Source of the DNA: Qipengyuania marincola
GTDB lineage: Bacteria; Pseudomonadota; Alphaproteobacteria; Sphingomonadales; Sphingomonadaceae
NCBI RefSeq assembly: GCF_029688625.1
Contig: NZ_JARULC010000002.1
Span: 372,001 to 436,000, forward strand
Direction: 5' to 3'
Length of the DNA stretch: 64,000 bases
The notes under the pieces were generated by a model. That model searched no databases. It was given only the letters and a program-made list of their open reading frames with translations, and was not told the origin of the DNA. A program made the translations under genes and the position numbers. Shown in pieces: positions 1 through 8,250 of this stretch (the stretch's first letter is position 1; each line of letters opens with the position of its first letter).

Positions 1-509
1 AGCATGGTCCGATCGACATCGTCGTCAACAACGCCGGCATCACCCGCGACGGGACCCTGTTGAAGATGAGCTACGAGGATTGGGACGCGGTCATGCGGAC
101 CAATCTCGGCGGTTGCTTCAACATGGCCAAGGCGACTTTTGCCGGAATGAAGGAGCGCGGCTGGGGCCGCATCGTCAACATCGGCTCGATCAACGGCCAA
201 GCGGGCCAATACGGCCAGGTCAATTATGCGGCGGCAAAAAGCGGCATCCACGGCTTCACCAAGGCGCTGGCGCAGGAAGGCGCGCGCTTCGGCATCACCG
301 TCAACGCCATCGCGCCGGGGTATATCGACACCGACATGGTGGCCGCCGTTCCCGAACCGGTGCTGGAGAAGATCGTCGCGAAAATCCCCGTTGGCCGCCT
401 CGGCAAGGCCAGCGAGATCGCGCGCGGGGTGAGCTTCCTCTGCTCCGAACACGCAGAATTCGTCACCGGCTCGACCATGAGCATCAACGGCGGCCAGCAC
501 ATGTATTGA
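1..509 (+). CDS. phaB: Acetoacetyl-CoA reductase, short-chain dehydrogenase (5' end missing)
   Basis: The gene runs in from before the window; the reading frame starts at base 3. The protein should reduce acetoacetyl-CoA to 3-hydroxybutyryl-CoA with NADPH, supplying polyhydroxyalkanoate synthesis. The visible part starts inside the Rossmann fold with DIVVNNAGITRD, then KMSYEDW, the catalytic serine region IVNIGSINGQ and the YAAAK catalytic Tyr/Lys pair, and ends with TGSTMSINGGQHMY. NNAGITRD, the INGQxGQ stretch and the NGGxHM tail are typical of PhaB rather than FabG, although FabG-like activity cannot be excluded. The nucleotide-binding N-terminus lies outside the window. Confidence 0.85.
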   Translation, partial: HGPIDIVVNNAGITRDGTLLKMSYEDWDAVMRTNLGGCFNMAKATFAGMKERGWGRIVNIGSINGQAGQYGQVNYAAAKSGIHGFTKALAQEGARFGITVNAIAPGYIDTDMVAAVPEPVLEKIVAKIPVGRLGKASEIARGVSFLCSEHAEFVTGSTMSINGGQHMY

Positions 510-554
510 GCATGGCGAGGGCATCCATGCAGCGATGCCCTCGTCGCTCAGGCG

Positions 555-1292
555 CTAGTCGACCATGATCCCCACGGGCCTCCACACGCCATCCTCCTTC
601 TGGAGCGTCACGGTTTCCACCGCCCGCTCCCGATTCGCAAACTGCGTGGCGAAGGCGACCTCCTGATAGCCGCTTGGCGGCGCATTCAGGAACCTGATGG
701 TAAGCAACTCGCGCGCGATCACGGGCCCGAGCGGTTCGCGAACCTGCCGCGATGCGCCCGCCCAGACGTCGACCGTATTGACGTCGCGAAATTGCTTGCC
801 CGCCGCATCGTAGCTGCCCTGCCAATCGGAGGCGTCAATCATTTCGAGCCAGCGGCGCGCTGCCTCGCTGACCTCGCGGTCGGTGGCGCTTACCTCGGCT
901 GCCGCAACCTCGGGGCTGCGGTCGACGATTTGCGAGGTAAGGACGAGGCCTGCGGCGAAAAGTGCTATCATCACGAGAACTCCTGCAATCAGGCGAGTGG
1001 AGGACGCGCCCTTCGTTCCGATCGCAGGATCGCCTTGCGCAATTTCCCCGGCATCCCCCAATTCCTTGTCCGCAAGATTTTCGTAGGTACCGCCCTCGCT
1101 CTCGAACAGCAGCCTTGCAGCTTCGCGGCTGCTGGTGACGCCGAGTTTGCGCCGCGCCACGCGCAGGCGTTCGTTGATGGTGTGGACCGACAGGTCAAGC
1201 TCGGTCGCCATGCTTTTCGCATCATGGCCGCGCACGATCAGGCGAAGCGTCTCCTTCTCCTTGTCGGTCAATTCTTCGAGCGCCTGCTCCAT
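555..1292 (-). CDS. Membrane-anchored LuxR-type HTH regulator with DUF4019-like domain
   Basis: A predicted 245-residue protein with an unusual build. Residues 8-62 are a LuxR/FixJ-type helix-turn-helix (LTDKEKETLRLI, then LSVHTINERL). A single hydrophobic segment lies at about 101-120, and residues 140-245 resemble DUF4019. The DNA-binding domain is at the N-terminus, so the C-terminal half would be periplasmic, as in ToxR-like one-component regulators. I chose the ATG at 1292, where MEQALEEL begins just before the HTH; a GTG at 1334 would add 14 residues. No receiver domain is present. Signal and targets are unknown; DUF4019 proteins with LuxR heads are known in this family of bacteria but not functionally assigned. 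Confidence 0.75.
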   Translation of the reverse strand: MEQALEELTDKEKETLRLIVRGHDAKSMATELDLSVHTINERLRVARRKLGVTSSREAARLLFESEGGTYENLADKELGDAGEIAQGDPAIGTKGASSTRLIAGVLVMIALFAAGLVLTSQIVDRSPEVAAAEVSATDREVSEAARRWLEMIDASDWQGSYDAAGKQFRDVNTVDVWAGASRQVREPLGPVIARELLTIRFLNAPPSGYQEVAFATQFANRERAVETVTLQKEDGVWRPVGIMVD

Positions 1293-1377
1293 GACAGCAC
1301 GCCTACGATCGCCGCCGCGCGCCAGCCACCCCAAAAAATTCGTGTAACGCCACCGGCGCGCCTGTAGGGCGGCGGCA

Positions 1378-1659
1378 ATGATTCCCCCCTACCATCCCCC
1401 GAAAAAATACTCCGTCCGCATCGCCGGCCATCGCACCTCGATCAGTCTCGAACCGATGTTCTGGGACATGCTCGGCAAGGCCGCTTATGCCCGCGCGCAG
1501 TCGATCAATGCGCTGGTTGCCGAAATCGATGCCGAGCGCATCCAGGCGGAAAATCCGCCGGGGCTGGCCGGTGCAATCCGCATCTGGCTGGTCACCCAAA
1601 AAGAAAGCGGCGGGATCGCTCCCGCCGCTTCCGAACCTCAAAGGCCTTCCGATCAGTAA
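1378..1659 (+). CDS. Ribbon-helix-helix domain protein
   Basis: A 93-residue protein resembling the RHH_4 group of small DNA-binding proteins. A beta-strand-like KKYSVRIAGHRTSISL at residues 9-24 is followed by two predicted helices (FWDMLGKAAYARAQ and SINALVAEIDAER). These proteins usually bind DNA as dimers; the target is unknown. It is divergent from the LuxR-type gene and converges on the small membrane protein gene, overlapping it by 7 bases. The last 20 or so codons also form the transcription terminator of that opposing gene, so the C-terminal tail may be constrained by RNA rather than protein. Confidence 0.7.
   Translation: MIPPYHPPKKYSVRIAGHRTSISLEPMFWDMLGKAAYARAQSINALVAEIDAERIQAENPPGLAGAIRIWLVTQKESGGIAPAASEPQRPSDQ
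1596..1630 (-). terminator. Rho-independent terminator inside the convergent RHH gene
   Basis: Read on the minus strand, an 11-bp perfect stem (AAGCGGCGGGA, loop GCGA, TCCCGCCGCTT) is followed by TTCTTTTTGGG. It lies 22 bases after the stop of the small membrane protein gene at 1653 and entirely within the coding sequence of the RHH protein on the other strand. Confidence 0.75.
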
Positions 1660-1895
1660 TTCGCGGTCGCGTCACTGGCCGGGAAGGTTTCGTCGAGTGC
1701 TTCGTCGGTCTTGGACCACTTGGTTTCCTTGGTAGTGGTCGCCTTCGGGCCCGCATCGCGAAATGCGCCCTTGGGCTGGCCGTCGGCGAAAGCGACGCCG
1801 TTCTCGTCCAGATTGTTCGAGTCCACACGGTTCTTCTCGTAGGCGCGGTATCCGAAATAACCGATCGCGCCGAGGGCAGCGAGTTTGAGTAACAT
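1653..1895 (-). CDS. Small membrane-anchored hypothetical protein
   Basis: An 80-residue protein with one N-terminal hydrophobic segment (MLLKLAALGAIGYFGYRAYE) and a hydrophilic, acidic and Thr/Lys-rich tail ending SDATANY. I chose the ATG at 1895 because GGAAGGAG lies just upstream; an ATG at 1922 would add nine charged residues before the membrane segment. The architecture recalls YtxH-like envelope-stress proteins, but no family signature is clear. It lies downstream of murA on the same strand, 62 bases away. Function unknown. Confidence 0.6.
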   Translation of the reverse strand: MLLKLAALGAIGYFGYRAYEKNRVDSNNLDENGVAFADGQPKGAFRDAGPKATTTKETKWSKTDEALDETFPASDATANY

Positions 1896-1956
1896 GATGA
1901 TGCTCCTTCCTTTACGACCCAACGTTTGGTGGGGCCGAAAGGTCCGGCATCACCGC

Positions 1957-3240
1957 CTAATCGTCGCCCACCCGTTCGATATCCGCGCCGACAAGCTGAA
2001 GCTTCTCTTCCAGCCTCTCGTAGCCGCGATCAAGGTGGTAGAGGCGGCGGACCGTCGTCTCGCCCTGCGCCGCGAGGCCGGCGATCACCAGGCTCATCGA
2101 TGCGCGCAGATCGGTCGCCATGACCTCCGCACCGGTTAGCTCCACCGGCCCGCGAACAACGGCGGTCCGGCCGGTCGTTTCGATATTCGCGCCCATGCGG
2201 GTCAATTCCGGCACGTGCATGAAACGGTTCTCGAAGATTGTTTCCTTGAGGACGCTGGTCCCCTCGGCGCGGGTGAGCAAGCTCATCAGCTGCGCCTGCA
2301 TATCGGTCGCCAGGCCGGGAAAGGGAGCAGTGGTCAGATTATGCGCCTTGAGCGTGCCGTTGGCAGCGACGTTCACGCCGTGCTTGTCGCTCTCGACCTC
2401 GACCCCGATGTTGCGCAGGGCATGGAGCGTCGATCCCATGTCGTGCGCATCGGCTCCTTCGAGCCGCACCTCGCCGCCGGTGATCGCCGCGGCGCAGGCA
2501 TAGGAGCCGGCTTCGATCCGGTCGGGCATCACGCGATAGGTGGCGCCGTGCAATTTCCTCACCCCATGAATGGTCAGCTCCGAGGTGCCGATACCCTCGA
2601 TTTCGGCCCCCATCGCGACCAGCAGGTTGCACAGGTCGACGATTTCGGGCTCGCGCGCGGCATTGATGAGTCTGCTGGTACCGCTGCACAGCACCGCCGC
2701 CATCAGCGCATTTTCCGTCGCGCCGACCGAAACGACCGGGAAGTCGAATTCGCCGCCGGGCATGCCGCCATCGGGCGCCATGGCGCGGACATAGCCTTGC
2801 GCCAGTTCGATTTGCGCACCGAACGCCTCGAGTGCCTTGAGATGCAGATCGATCGGCCGGTTGCCGATGGCGCACCCGCCGGGCAGCGAGACGGTCGCCT
2901 CGCCCGTGCGCGCCAGCAGCGGCCCGAGCACGAGGATCGAGGCGCGCATCTTGCGCACCAGATCGTAGGGCGCGACCGAGCTGGTGATCCGCATCGCTTC
3001 CAGCGTCACATTGCGCCCGAACTCTTCGGGACGCTTGCCGGGAATCGTGTGGCTCACCCCGAATTGCGTCATCAGGTGCTGGAAGCCGTCGATATCGGCG
3101 AGCCGCGGCAAATTGCGCAGCGTCACCGCCTCTTCGGTCAGGAGTGCGCAGGGTATCAGCGTGAGCGCGGCGTTCTTGGCCCCCGAAATCGGTATCGTGC
3201 CCGACAGGCGGTTGCCGCCGCGAATGATCAGTTTGTCCAT
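1957..3240 (-). CDS. murA: UDP-N-acetylglucosamine 1-carboxyvinyltransferase
   Basis: Catalyses the first committed step of peptidoglycan synthesis, transfer of enolpyruvate from PEP to UDP-GlcNAc in the cytoplasm. Full length at 427 residues. The substrate-binding Lys22-Asn23 pair sits in SGAKNAAL, and the PEP-binding cysteine is Cys123 in [15 protein letters not shown], so the enzyme should be fosfomycin-sensitive by the usual rule. The inside-out alpha/beta barrel repeats are covered, with DRIEAGSYA and the C-terminal [13 protein letters not shown]. The ATG at 3240 gives the canonical start MDKLIIRGG. It is divergent from galU, with 101 bases between the two starts. Confidence 0.97.
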   Translation of the reverse strand: MDKLIIRGGNRLSGTIPISGAKNAALTLIPCALLTEEAVTLRNLPRLADIDGFQHLMTQFGVSHTIPGKRPEEFGRNVTLEAMRITSSVAPYDLVRKMRASILVLGPLLARTGEATVSLPGGCAIGNRPIDLHLKALEAFGAQIELAQGYVRAMAPDGGMPGGEFDFPVVSVGATENALMAAVLCSGTSRLINAAREPEIVDLCNLLVAMGAEIEGIGTSELTIHGVRKLHGATYRVMPDRIEAGSYACAAAITGGEVRLEGADAHDMGSTLHALRNIGVEVESDKHGVNVAANGTLKAHNLTTAPFPGLATDMQAQLMSLLTRAEGTSVLKETIFENRFMHVPELTRMGANIETTGRTAVVRGPVELTGAEVMATDLRASMSLVIAGLAAQGETTVRRLYHLDRGYERLEEKLQLVGADIERVGDD

Positions 3241-3310
3241 GCCCGTGTCCTTAGCCGGACTGGACGCTCTGGCAAGCTCGCGAGAGCGCGCGACCTATAC
3301 CACCGGGCGA

Positions 3311-3341
3311 TTGACCGGCCTTTGCTGCGGACCTACCCACC
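3311..3341 (+). promoter_or_regulatory. Possible galU promoter giving a leaderless mRNA
   Basis: TTGACC at 3311-3316 is followed after 17 bases by TACCCA at 3334-3339. Transcription would begin near the second ATG of galU at 3348. No Shine-Dalgarno sequence is visible upstream of either ATG. This rests on weak promoter consensus only. Confidence 0.3.
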
Positions 3342-4238
3342 ATGGTCATGACCCAGCACAAGCCTATCAAGAAAGCCGTCTTTCCCGTTGCCGGGCTCGG
3401 CACGCGCTTCCTTCCCGCTACCAAGGCGATCCCGAAGGAACTCCTTCCGATCGTCGATCGCCCGCTGATCCAATATGCGGTCGACGAGGCACGCGAGGCG
3501 GGGATCGAGCAGATCATCTTCGTCACCGGCCGCGGCAAGACCGCCATCGTCGAGCATTTCGACGTCGCCTACGAACTCGAATCGACGATGGAAGAGCGCG
3601 GCAAGGACATGAGCGTGCTCGACCAGACGCGCGCCACGCCGGGCGACATCATCACCGTGCGTCAGCAGGTGCCGCTGGGCCTGGGCCATGCGATCTGGTG
3701 CGCACGCGCGATCGTGGGCGACGAACCCTTCGCCATCCTGCTGCCCGACGAGCTGATGGTCGCGCAGAAGGGCGGCGGGACGGGCTGCATGAAGCAGATG
3801 GTCGAAGCCTATGACGAGGTCGGCGGCAACCTGATCTCGGTGCTCGAAGTGCCGCAGGACGAAGTCTCCAGCTATGGCGTTATTGCACCGGGCGAGACAA
3901 AGTCCGCAACGCTCACCGAAGTCACCGGTCTGGTCGAGAAGCCGCCGGTGGCCGAAGCGCCGTCGAACAAGATCATTTCGGGCCGCTACATCCTCCAGCC
4001 CGAAGTGATGCGCGTGCTCGAGGACCAGGGGAAGGGCGCAGGCGGCGAGATCCAGCTGACCGATGCCATGGCCCGAATGATCGGCAATCAGGCCTTTCAC
4101 GCCGTGACCTTCGCCGGCCGCCGCTTCGATTGCGGCAGCAAGGCCGGTTTTGTCGAGGCGACGCTGGCGCTGGCACTGGAGCGCGAGGACATGGGCGAAG
4201 AGGTCCGCGAGATGGCGGAGCGGCTTCTGGCCGACTAG
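3342..4238 (+). CDS. galU: UTP-glucose-1-phosphate uridylyltransferase
   Basis: Makes UDP-glucose from UTP and glucose-1-phosphate for polysaccharide and envelope sugars. At 298 residues it is the usual bacterial GalU length. The nucleotide-binding signature GLGTRFLPATKAIPKELLP is at residues 18-36, followed by VDRPLIQYAVDEA, the sugar-binding VLEVP region and VTGLVEKP, and a C-terminal DCGSKAGFVEA. The start could be ATG 3342 or ATG 3348; the second removes two residues. The gene is divergent from murA and converges on the flotillin gene across a bidirectional hairpin. Confidence 0.96.
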   Translation: MVMTQHKPIKKAVFPVAGLGTRFLPATKAIPKELLPIVDRPLIQYAVDEAREAGIEQIIFVTGRGKTAIVEHFDVAYELESTMEERGKDMSVLDQTRATPGDIITVRQQVPLGLGHAIWCARAIVGDEPFAILLPDELMVAQKGGGTGCMKQMVEAYDEVGGNLISVLEVPQDEVSSYGVIAPGETKSATLTEVTGLVEKPPVAEAPSNKIISGRYILQPEVMRVLEDQGKGAGGEIQLTDAMARMIGNQAFHAVTFAGRRFDCGSKAGFVEATLALALEREDMGEEVREMAERLLAD

Positions 4239-4263
4239 GCCTCTTCGCAGCGCTGGATTGCAT

Positions 4264-4293
4264 AAAAAAAGGGGACGCCGCGGCGTCCCCTTT
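4264..4293 (-). terminator. Bidirectional terminator between galU and yqiK
   Basis: A perfect 20-base palindrome at 4271-4290 (arms GGGGACGC and GCGTCCCC, loop CGCG) is flanked by seven A on the left and three T on the right. On the minus strand this gives a stem followed by seven U, so it mainly serves the flotillin gene ending at 4312. On the plus strand it follows galU with only a short U run. Confidence 0.85.
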
Positions 4294-4311
4294 CGCGTTG
4301 GGATCGGTCGA

Positions 4312-6072
4312 TCAGGCTTCGGACTTGTCGCCCTCGCCATTCGCCTTGGCAGGTTTCTTGGCGTTGGCTTCGACCTCTTCGACTTGCTCGGCGATGTCGT
4401 CGAGCACTTCGGCAAGGCGCGGGGTCTCCGTGGGAGCCTCGGCAGCCGCCGGGCCCTTGACCAGCCCGTCGAGCGAGGAGCCGTCGAGCCCCAGCTCCTT
4501 CATCAGCCCGTCGAGCACCGGGGCCTGCGCGCGGTAGGCAAGCGCAGCGCTGACCGCGTCGGTAGCGAGATTGCCTGAGCCGCCGCCCGAACCGCCTGCA
4601 CCACCCGACGACTTGCCGCCGCCATTGGTGAGCCCGTCGACCTGCACGATCTTGATGCTCTCGATCGCTTCCATCGGCTTGGCGCTTTCGCGCACGAGGT
4701 CGGGCATGACCTTGAGCAGGGCCAGCTTGGTCTGCAGGCTGATCTGGTCGGACGAAAGGATGTTCGCCGCCTCGTTGATCGCCCGCTGACCCGCTGCCTC
4801 GACCTCGAAACGCACGCGCGCAGCTTCGGCCCGCAGCTTTTCGGCTTCCGCCTCGCCCTCGGCTTCCCGGCGGGCGGCTTCGGCGCGGTTCTGGGCGGCG
4901 TCCTTTTCCGCCTCGGCATCGACGCGGATCTTGATCGCATCGCGCTCGGCCTGTTTCGAGGCTTCGATCAGCTCGATGCGCTTCTGGCGCTCGGCGATCT
5001 CGGTCTCCCGGCTAGTCGCCACCTGTTCTTCGGCAGCGACGGCCTTGGCGCGCGCAGCATCGGCTTCGGCCTTGGCCTGGCTTTCCTCGCGGCTCTTGTT
5101 TTGCACCGCGATCTGCTGTTCCTGCCGGGCGATTTCGAGCGCGCGCTGCTGGTCGATCCGCGCCTCTTCGACGAGCCGGTCGGCCTCGATCTGCTGGGCG
5201 TCGACCTGCTTCTTTGCCTCGATCCGGGCGGCATCGGCCTCGCGGGTCCGCTCGGCCTGTTCGCGGGCGATTTCCGAGCTCTGCGCGGCGCGCCGCACCT
5301 CGACCTCGCGCTCCTGCTCCAGCCGGGCATATTCCTGGTCACGCTTGATCTGGAAGCTCTTCTCGTCCGCCTCGAGGTTCTTCGTCTCCATCTGCACCCG
5401 CGTGTCCTGCTCGATGTCGTTGCGCAGTTTCTTGCGCGCCTCGATCTGCTCGGTCAGCTTGGTCAGGCCCTCGGCGTCGAACGCGTTGTTGGCGTTGAAG
5501 TGCTCGATGCTCGTCTGGTCGAGACCGGTCAGCGAGACCGATTCCAGTTCGAGCCCGTTCATAGCGAGGTCGTTGGACGAGACCTGCTGCACCTTCTGGA
5601 CGAAGTCGGCGCGCTGTTCGTGCAGCTCGTTCATCGTCATGCCCGCCGCGACCGAGCGCAGCGCGTCAACGAACTTGCCTTCGACCAGGTCCTTGAGCAT
5701 TTCGGGCTGCATCGTGCGCTGGCCCAGCGTCTGCGCCGCCATGGCGATGGCTTCACCGTCGGGCTTTACGCGGACGTAGAATTCCGCCTTCACGTCGATC
5801 CGCAGGCGGTCGAGCGTAATCAGCGCCTCGCCGTCGCGCCGCACCACCGACAACACCAGCGTGTTCATGTTCACCGGCATTGTCTCGTGGAAGATCGGGA
5901 AGACGAGGGCGCCGCCGTTCATGACGACCTTCTCGCCGCCCACGCCCGTACGCACGAAAGCGATCTCCTTCGACGCCCTGCGATAGAGCTTGGTGAGGAA
6001 GATGATGATCGCGAAAAATGCGATCACGGCTCCGACAATGCCGACCATTCCGGCGTCCAGCAGATTTTCCAT
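4312..6072 (-). CDS. yqiK: Flotillin-family inner membrane protein YqiK-like
   Basis: A 586-residue SPFH/flotillin protein that should oligomerise in membrane microdomains. Residues 9-27 form one membrane segment (VGIVGAVIAFFAIIIFL). An SPFH domain follows (VVMNGGALVFPIFHE, RLRIDVKAEFYVRV), to about residue 210. A long alanine/glutamate/arginine coiled coil spans about 230-440. A Gly/Ser-rich linker near residue 500 precedes a C-terminal tail that ends acidic and lysine-rich. It lies 70 bases downstream of the yqiJ-like gene on the same strand, the pairing seen for yqiJ-yqiK in other proteobacteria. The exact cargo or role is not established for these proteins. Confidence 0.9.
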   Translation of the reverse strand: MENLLDAGMVGIVGAVIAFFAIIIFLTKLYRRASKEIAFVRTGVGGEKVVMNGGALVFPIFHETMPVNMNTLVLSVVRRDGEALITLDRLRIDVKAEFYVRVKPDGEAIAMAAQTLGQRTMQPEMLKDLVEGKFVDALRSVAAGMTMNELHEQRADFVQKVQQVSSNDLAMNGLELESVSLTGLDQTSIEHFNANNAFDAEGLTKLTEQIEARKKLRNDIEQDTRVQMETKNLEADEKSFQIKRDQEYARLEQEREVEVRRAAQSSEIAREQAERTREADAARIEAKKQVDAQQIEADRLVEEARIDQQRALEIARQEQQIAVQNKSREESQAKAEADAARAKAVAAEEQVATSRETEIAERQKRIELIEASKQAERDAIKIRVDAEAEKDAAQNRAEAARREAEGEAEAEKLRAEAARVRFEVEAAGQRAINEAANILSSDQISLQTKLALLKVMPDLVRESAKPMEAIESIKIVQVDGLTNGGGKSSGGAGGSGGGSGNLATDAVSAALAYRAQAPVLDGLMKELGLDGSSLDGLVKGPAAAEAPTETPRLAEVLDDIAEQVEEVEANAKKPAKANGEGDKSEA

Positions 6073-6142
6073 TTCTTCTCCTAATAGTGATCTGTGTTGA
6101 CCGGCAGGGCGCGCGGCTCCCTTTCTGAGCGCTTTGAGGCGG

Positions 6143-6778
6143 TCAGCTCATGGGGGCCAGCTTGCGCTCCGCCAGGGGGACGGCGAAGAAGGTCTGGCCT
6201 TCGCGCCGCACCAGTAGAACTTCGTCGCCTTCGAGCATTTCGCTCGCATCCTCATGCGGCTCCACCATGACATGATGGGCCTGCCCGTGCCGGTCGTAGA
6301 CCTTGGTCCGCGCAGGCGAGCCTTTCGCCGCCCGCCCAGTGGTTACGGTGCCGCGCTTGCCGACGAGGCTGTCGAGCCCCACGGCGCTTGTTTCATCCTT
6401 CGGCATCAGCGCGCCGATCGGACGCGCGAGAACCGCGGTTACGGGAATGCTTGCCCCGGCTGCGAACAGCGCGGCGAGCCAGCGATAGAGCGGCGAACCG
6501 GTGAGATCGGTCGCCAGCGCCTGGATGCTCATGCCGATCGTGGCAAAGGCGAGCAGGAAGGTAATCAGCCACACGAATAGCGGCACCCGACCAAGGCCGA
6601 GCAGCGAAGTGATCGCCCCGCCGATGCCTGCGCTCGTGGGATCGCCGACATCGGCTTCCACATCGATGTCCGCATCGACATCGAAGTCTCCGAGGCCGAT
6701 GACCTGCAGCAGCGTAAGTATCAGCATGACCGCAAGTGCTGCCGCGAATGGCAAGTTGTGCGGTTCGAATAATGTCAT
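6143..6778 (-). CDS. yqiJ: NfeD/YqiJ-like membrane protein with OB-fold
   Basis: A 211-residue partner of the flotillin. The first membrane helix is at 11-30, followed by an Asp-rich stretch (DFDVDADIDVEADVGD). Two more helices lie at about 65-90 and 100-125, and an OB-fold-like C-terminal domain carries VGKRGTVTTGRA and GDEVLLVRREG. I chose the ATG at 6778 because AAGGAGG lies five bases upstream, rather than the ATG at 6796. YqiJ/NfeD proteins bind flotillins and are thought to organise membrane domains. First gene of the yqiJ-yqiK operon. Confidence 0.85.
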   Translation of the reverse strand: MTLFEPHNLPFAAALAVMLILTLLQVIGLGDFDVDADIDVEADVGDPTSAGIGGAITSLLGLGRVPLFVWLITFLLAFATIGMSIQALATDLTGSPLYRWLAALFAAGASIPVTAVLARPIGALMPKDETSAVGLDSLVGKRGTVTTGRAAKGSPARTKVYDRHGQAHHVMVEPHEDASEMLEGDEVLLVRREGQTFFAVPLAERKLAPMS

Positions 6779-6833
6779 CGCCCCTCCTTTCTTCATGTTC
6801 TTAGGGCGAAGGAGTCCCCTCCCCGACTAGCGC

Positions 6834-6846
6834 CGAAAAGTTTTCG
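6834..6846. promoter_or_regulatory. Short palindrome upstream of yqiJ, possible operator
   Basis: CGAAAA-G-TTTTCG is symmetric around one base and lies 56 bases upstream of the yqiJ start. It cannot form a stem-loop because it has no loop, so protein binding is the more likely reading. Chance occurrence is possible. Confidence 0.3.
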
Positions 6847-6948
6847 TCCGTCGTCTTTTTTCCATGCCCGATATGTAGCAAATCGGGGGGTGAGCCGACA
6901 GGAATATGCGATGAACCGAGTTCGATTCCGGCGCGCAAATGGCGTTGG

Positions 6949-8250
6949 TCAGGCTGGCACGACCTGCAGCGGCAAGGTCTTCAATCCGCCCACGAAGGTC
7001 GATTTCGAGCGGGCCGGTTCGCCCGCCAGCGCGATGCTGTCGATCCGGTCGAGCAGGGTTTCGAACAGGATGCGCATTTCGAGCCGCGCGAGGTGCAGGC
7101 CGAGGCACTGGTGCGCTCCCGCCCCGAAGGCGAGGTGGCGATTGGGGCTTCGCGCCGCATCGAACTTGCGCGGGTCATCGAACACGCTGGGATCGTGATT
7201 GGCGGCGACATAGTTCATCATCAGCCAGTCGCCCTTGGCGATCGCCTGCCCGCCGACTTCGGTGTCTTCCGCCGCCGTGCGCATGAAGTGCTGCACCGGA
7301 GTGGTCCAGCGGATCGCTTCCTCGACGATCCCGCCGAGGAGCGAACGGTCGGCCTTGACCTGCGCCCATTGCTCGGGGTCCTGCGCCAATGCAAGCATGG
7401 CGCCCGCCGTGCTGGCGCTGGTGGTGTCGTGCCCGGCAGCGGCGAGGATGATGTAATAGCCCATCATGTCGCGATCGTTGAGCGGCTCCCCGTCGATCAC
7501 CGCATTGGCGATCGTGCTGGCGACATCGTCGGTCGGGTTGGCGCGCCGCTGCGCGGTCAGCTTGGCGAAATAGGCTTCGAAATCCGCGACGGCCCCGGCC
7601 ACCAGCTGGGTGACGGCCTCGGGCGGCAGGTCCTTGATGCCCGACTGGTTGAGATCGTCGTCCTGCCCGCCGAACAATTGCTGGGTCAGCATCAGCATGC
7701 GCGGCTCGTCTTCTTCGGGCACGCCCATGATCTGCATCACGACATGCAGCGGATAGGGCGCGCTGACGAGCTTGCAGAAATCGGCCTCCGGCCCTGCCGC
7801 AATCAACCGATCGACCGCATCGCTGGCGATGCCGCGAATCTCGTCTTCGACGGTCCGCAGGTTCTTGGGCATGAACCAGTCCTGCGTCAGCTTGCGATAC
7901 TTGCGGTGGGTATCGCCGTCGAATGTGACGAGGCTGGCGACCAGATGCTCGCTGCCGCCGGTCATCGCCTTGGCGAATTCGATCCCCTCGGTCAGGCTGA
8001 AGACCACCGTATGCGGATTGTTGAGGAAGGTCGCATTGTCCTTCGACATGCGCATAACGTCGTCATAGCGAGTGACCAGCCAGAAGGGCGGATGGGCAAG
8101 ATCGTCTTGCGGCTCGACCCAAGCGACGGGGTTTTCCTCGCGCAGCCGGTCGAAGGTGTCGAGCAGCGGGTCCCAGGTGGCGTAGCTGGCAGGGTCGATG
8201 ACCTCGCGCGCCGTTTCGGGATCGAGCCGCGGCCTGTCCTGAGTCGCCAT
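6949..8250 (-). CDS. Cytochrome P450
   Basis: A 433-residue soluble bacterial-type P450 monooxygenase. The I-helix oxygen-activation motif AAGHDTTS is at about 271-278, the ExxR motif EAIR at 311-314, and the haem ligand Cys382 sits in FGAGAHQCLG (375-384). The ATG at 8250 shares its A with the TGA of the upstream acyl-CoA ligase (TGATG), so the two are translationally coupled. The pairing with an acyl-CoA ligase suggests oxidation of a fatty acid, terpenoid or steroid side chain before or after CoA activation. The substrate cannot be read from sequence. No ferredoxin gene is adjacent. Confidence 0.92.
   Translation of the reverse strand: MATQDRPRLDPETAREVIDPASYATWDPLLDTFDRLREENPVAWVEPQDDLAHPPFWLVTRYDDVMRMSKDNATFLNNPHTVVFSLTEGIEFAKAMTGGSEHLVASLVTFDGDTHRKYRKLTQDWFMPKNLRTVEDEIRGIASDAVDRLIAAGPEADFCKLVSAPYPLHVVMQIMGVPEEDEPRMLMLTQQLFGGQDDDLNQSGIKDLPPEAVTQLVAGAVADFEAYFAKLTAQRRANPTDDVASTIANAVIDGEPLNDRDMMGYYIILAAAGHDTTSASTAGAMLALAQDPEQWAQVKADRSLLGGIVEEAIRWTTPVQHFMRTAAEDTEVGGQAIAKGDWLMMNYVAANHDPSVFDDPRKFDAARSPNRHLAFGAGAHQCLGLHLARLEMRILFETLLDRIDSIALAGEPARSKSTFVGGLKTLPLQVVPA

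Noticed and set aside
4931..5779. Ser-rich plus-strand frame opposite the flotillin gene
   Set aside because: A shadow of the coiled-coil codons on the other strand.
6867..6887. CCCGAT/ATCGGG hairpin after the P450 gene
   Set aside because: On the minus strand an A-rich, not T-rich, stretch follows, so it does not look like a terminator.
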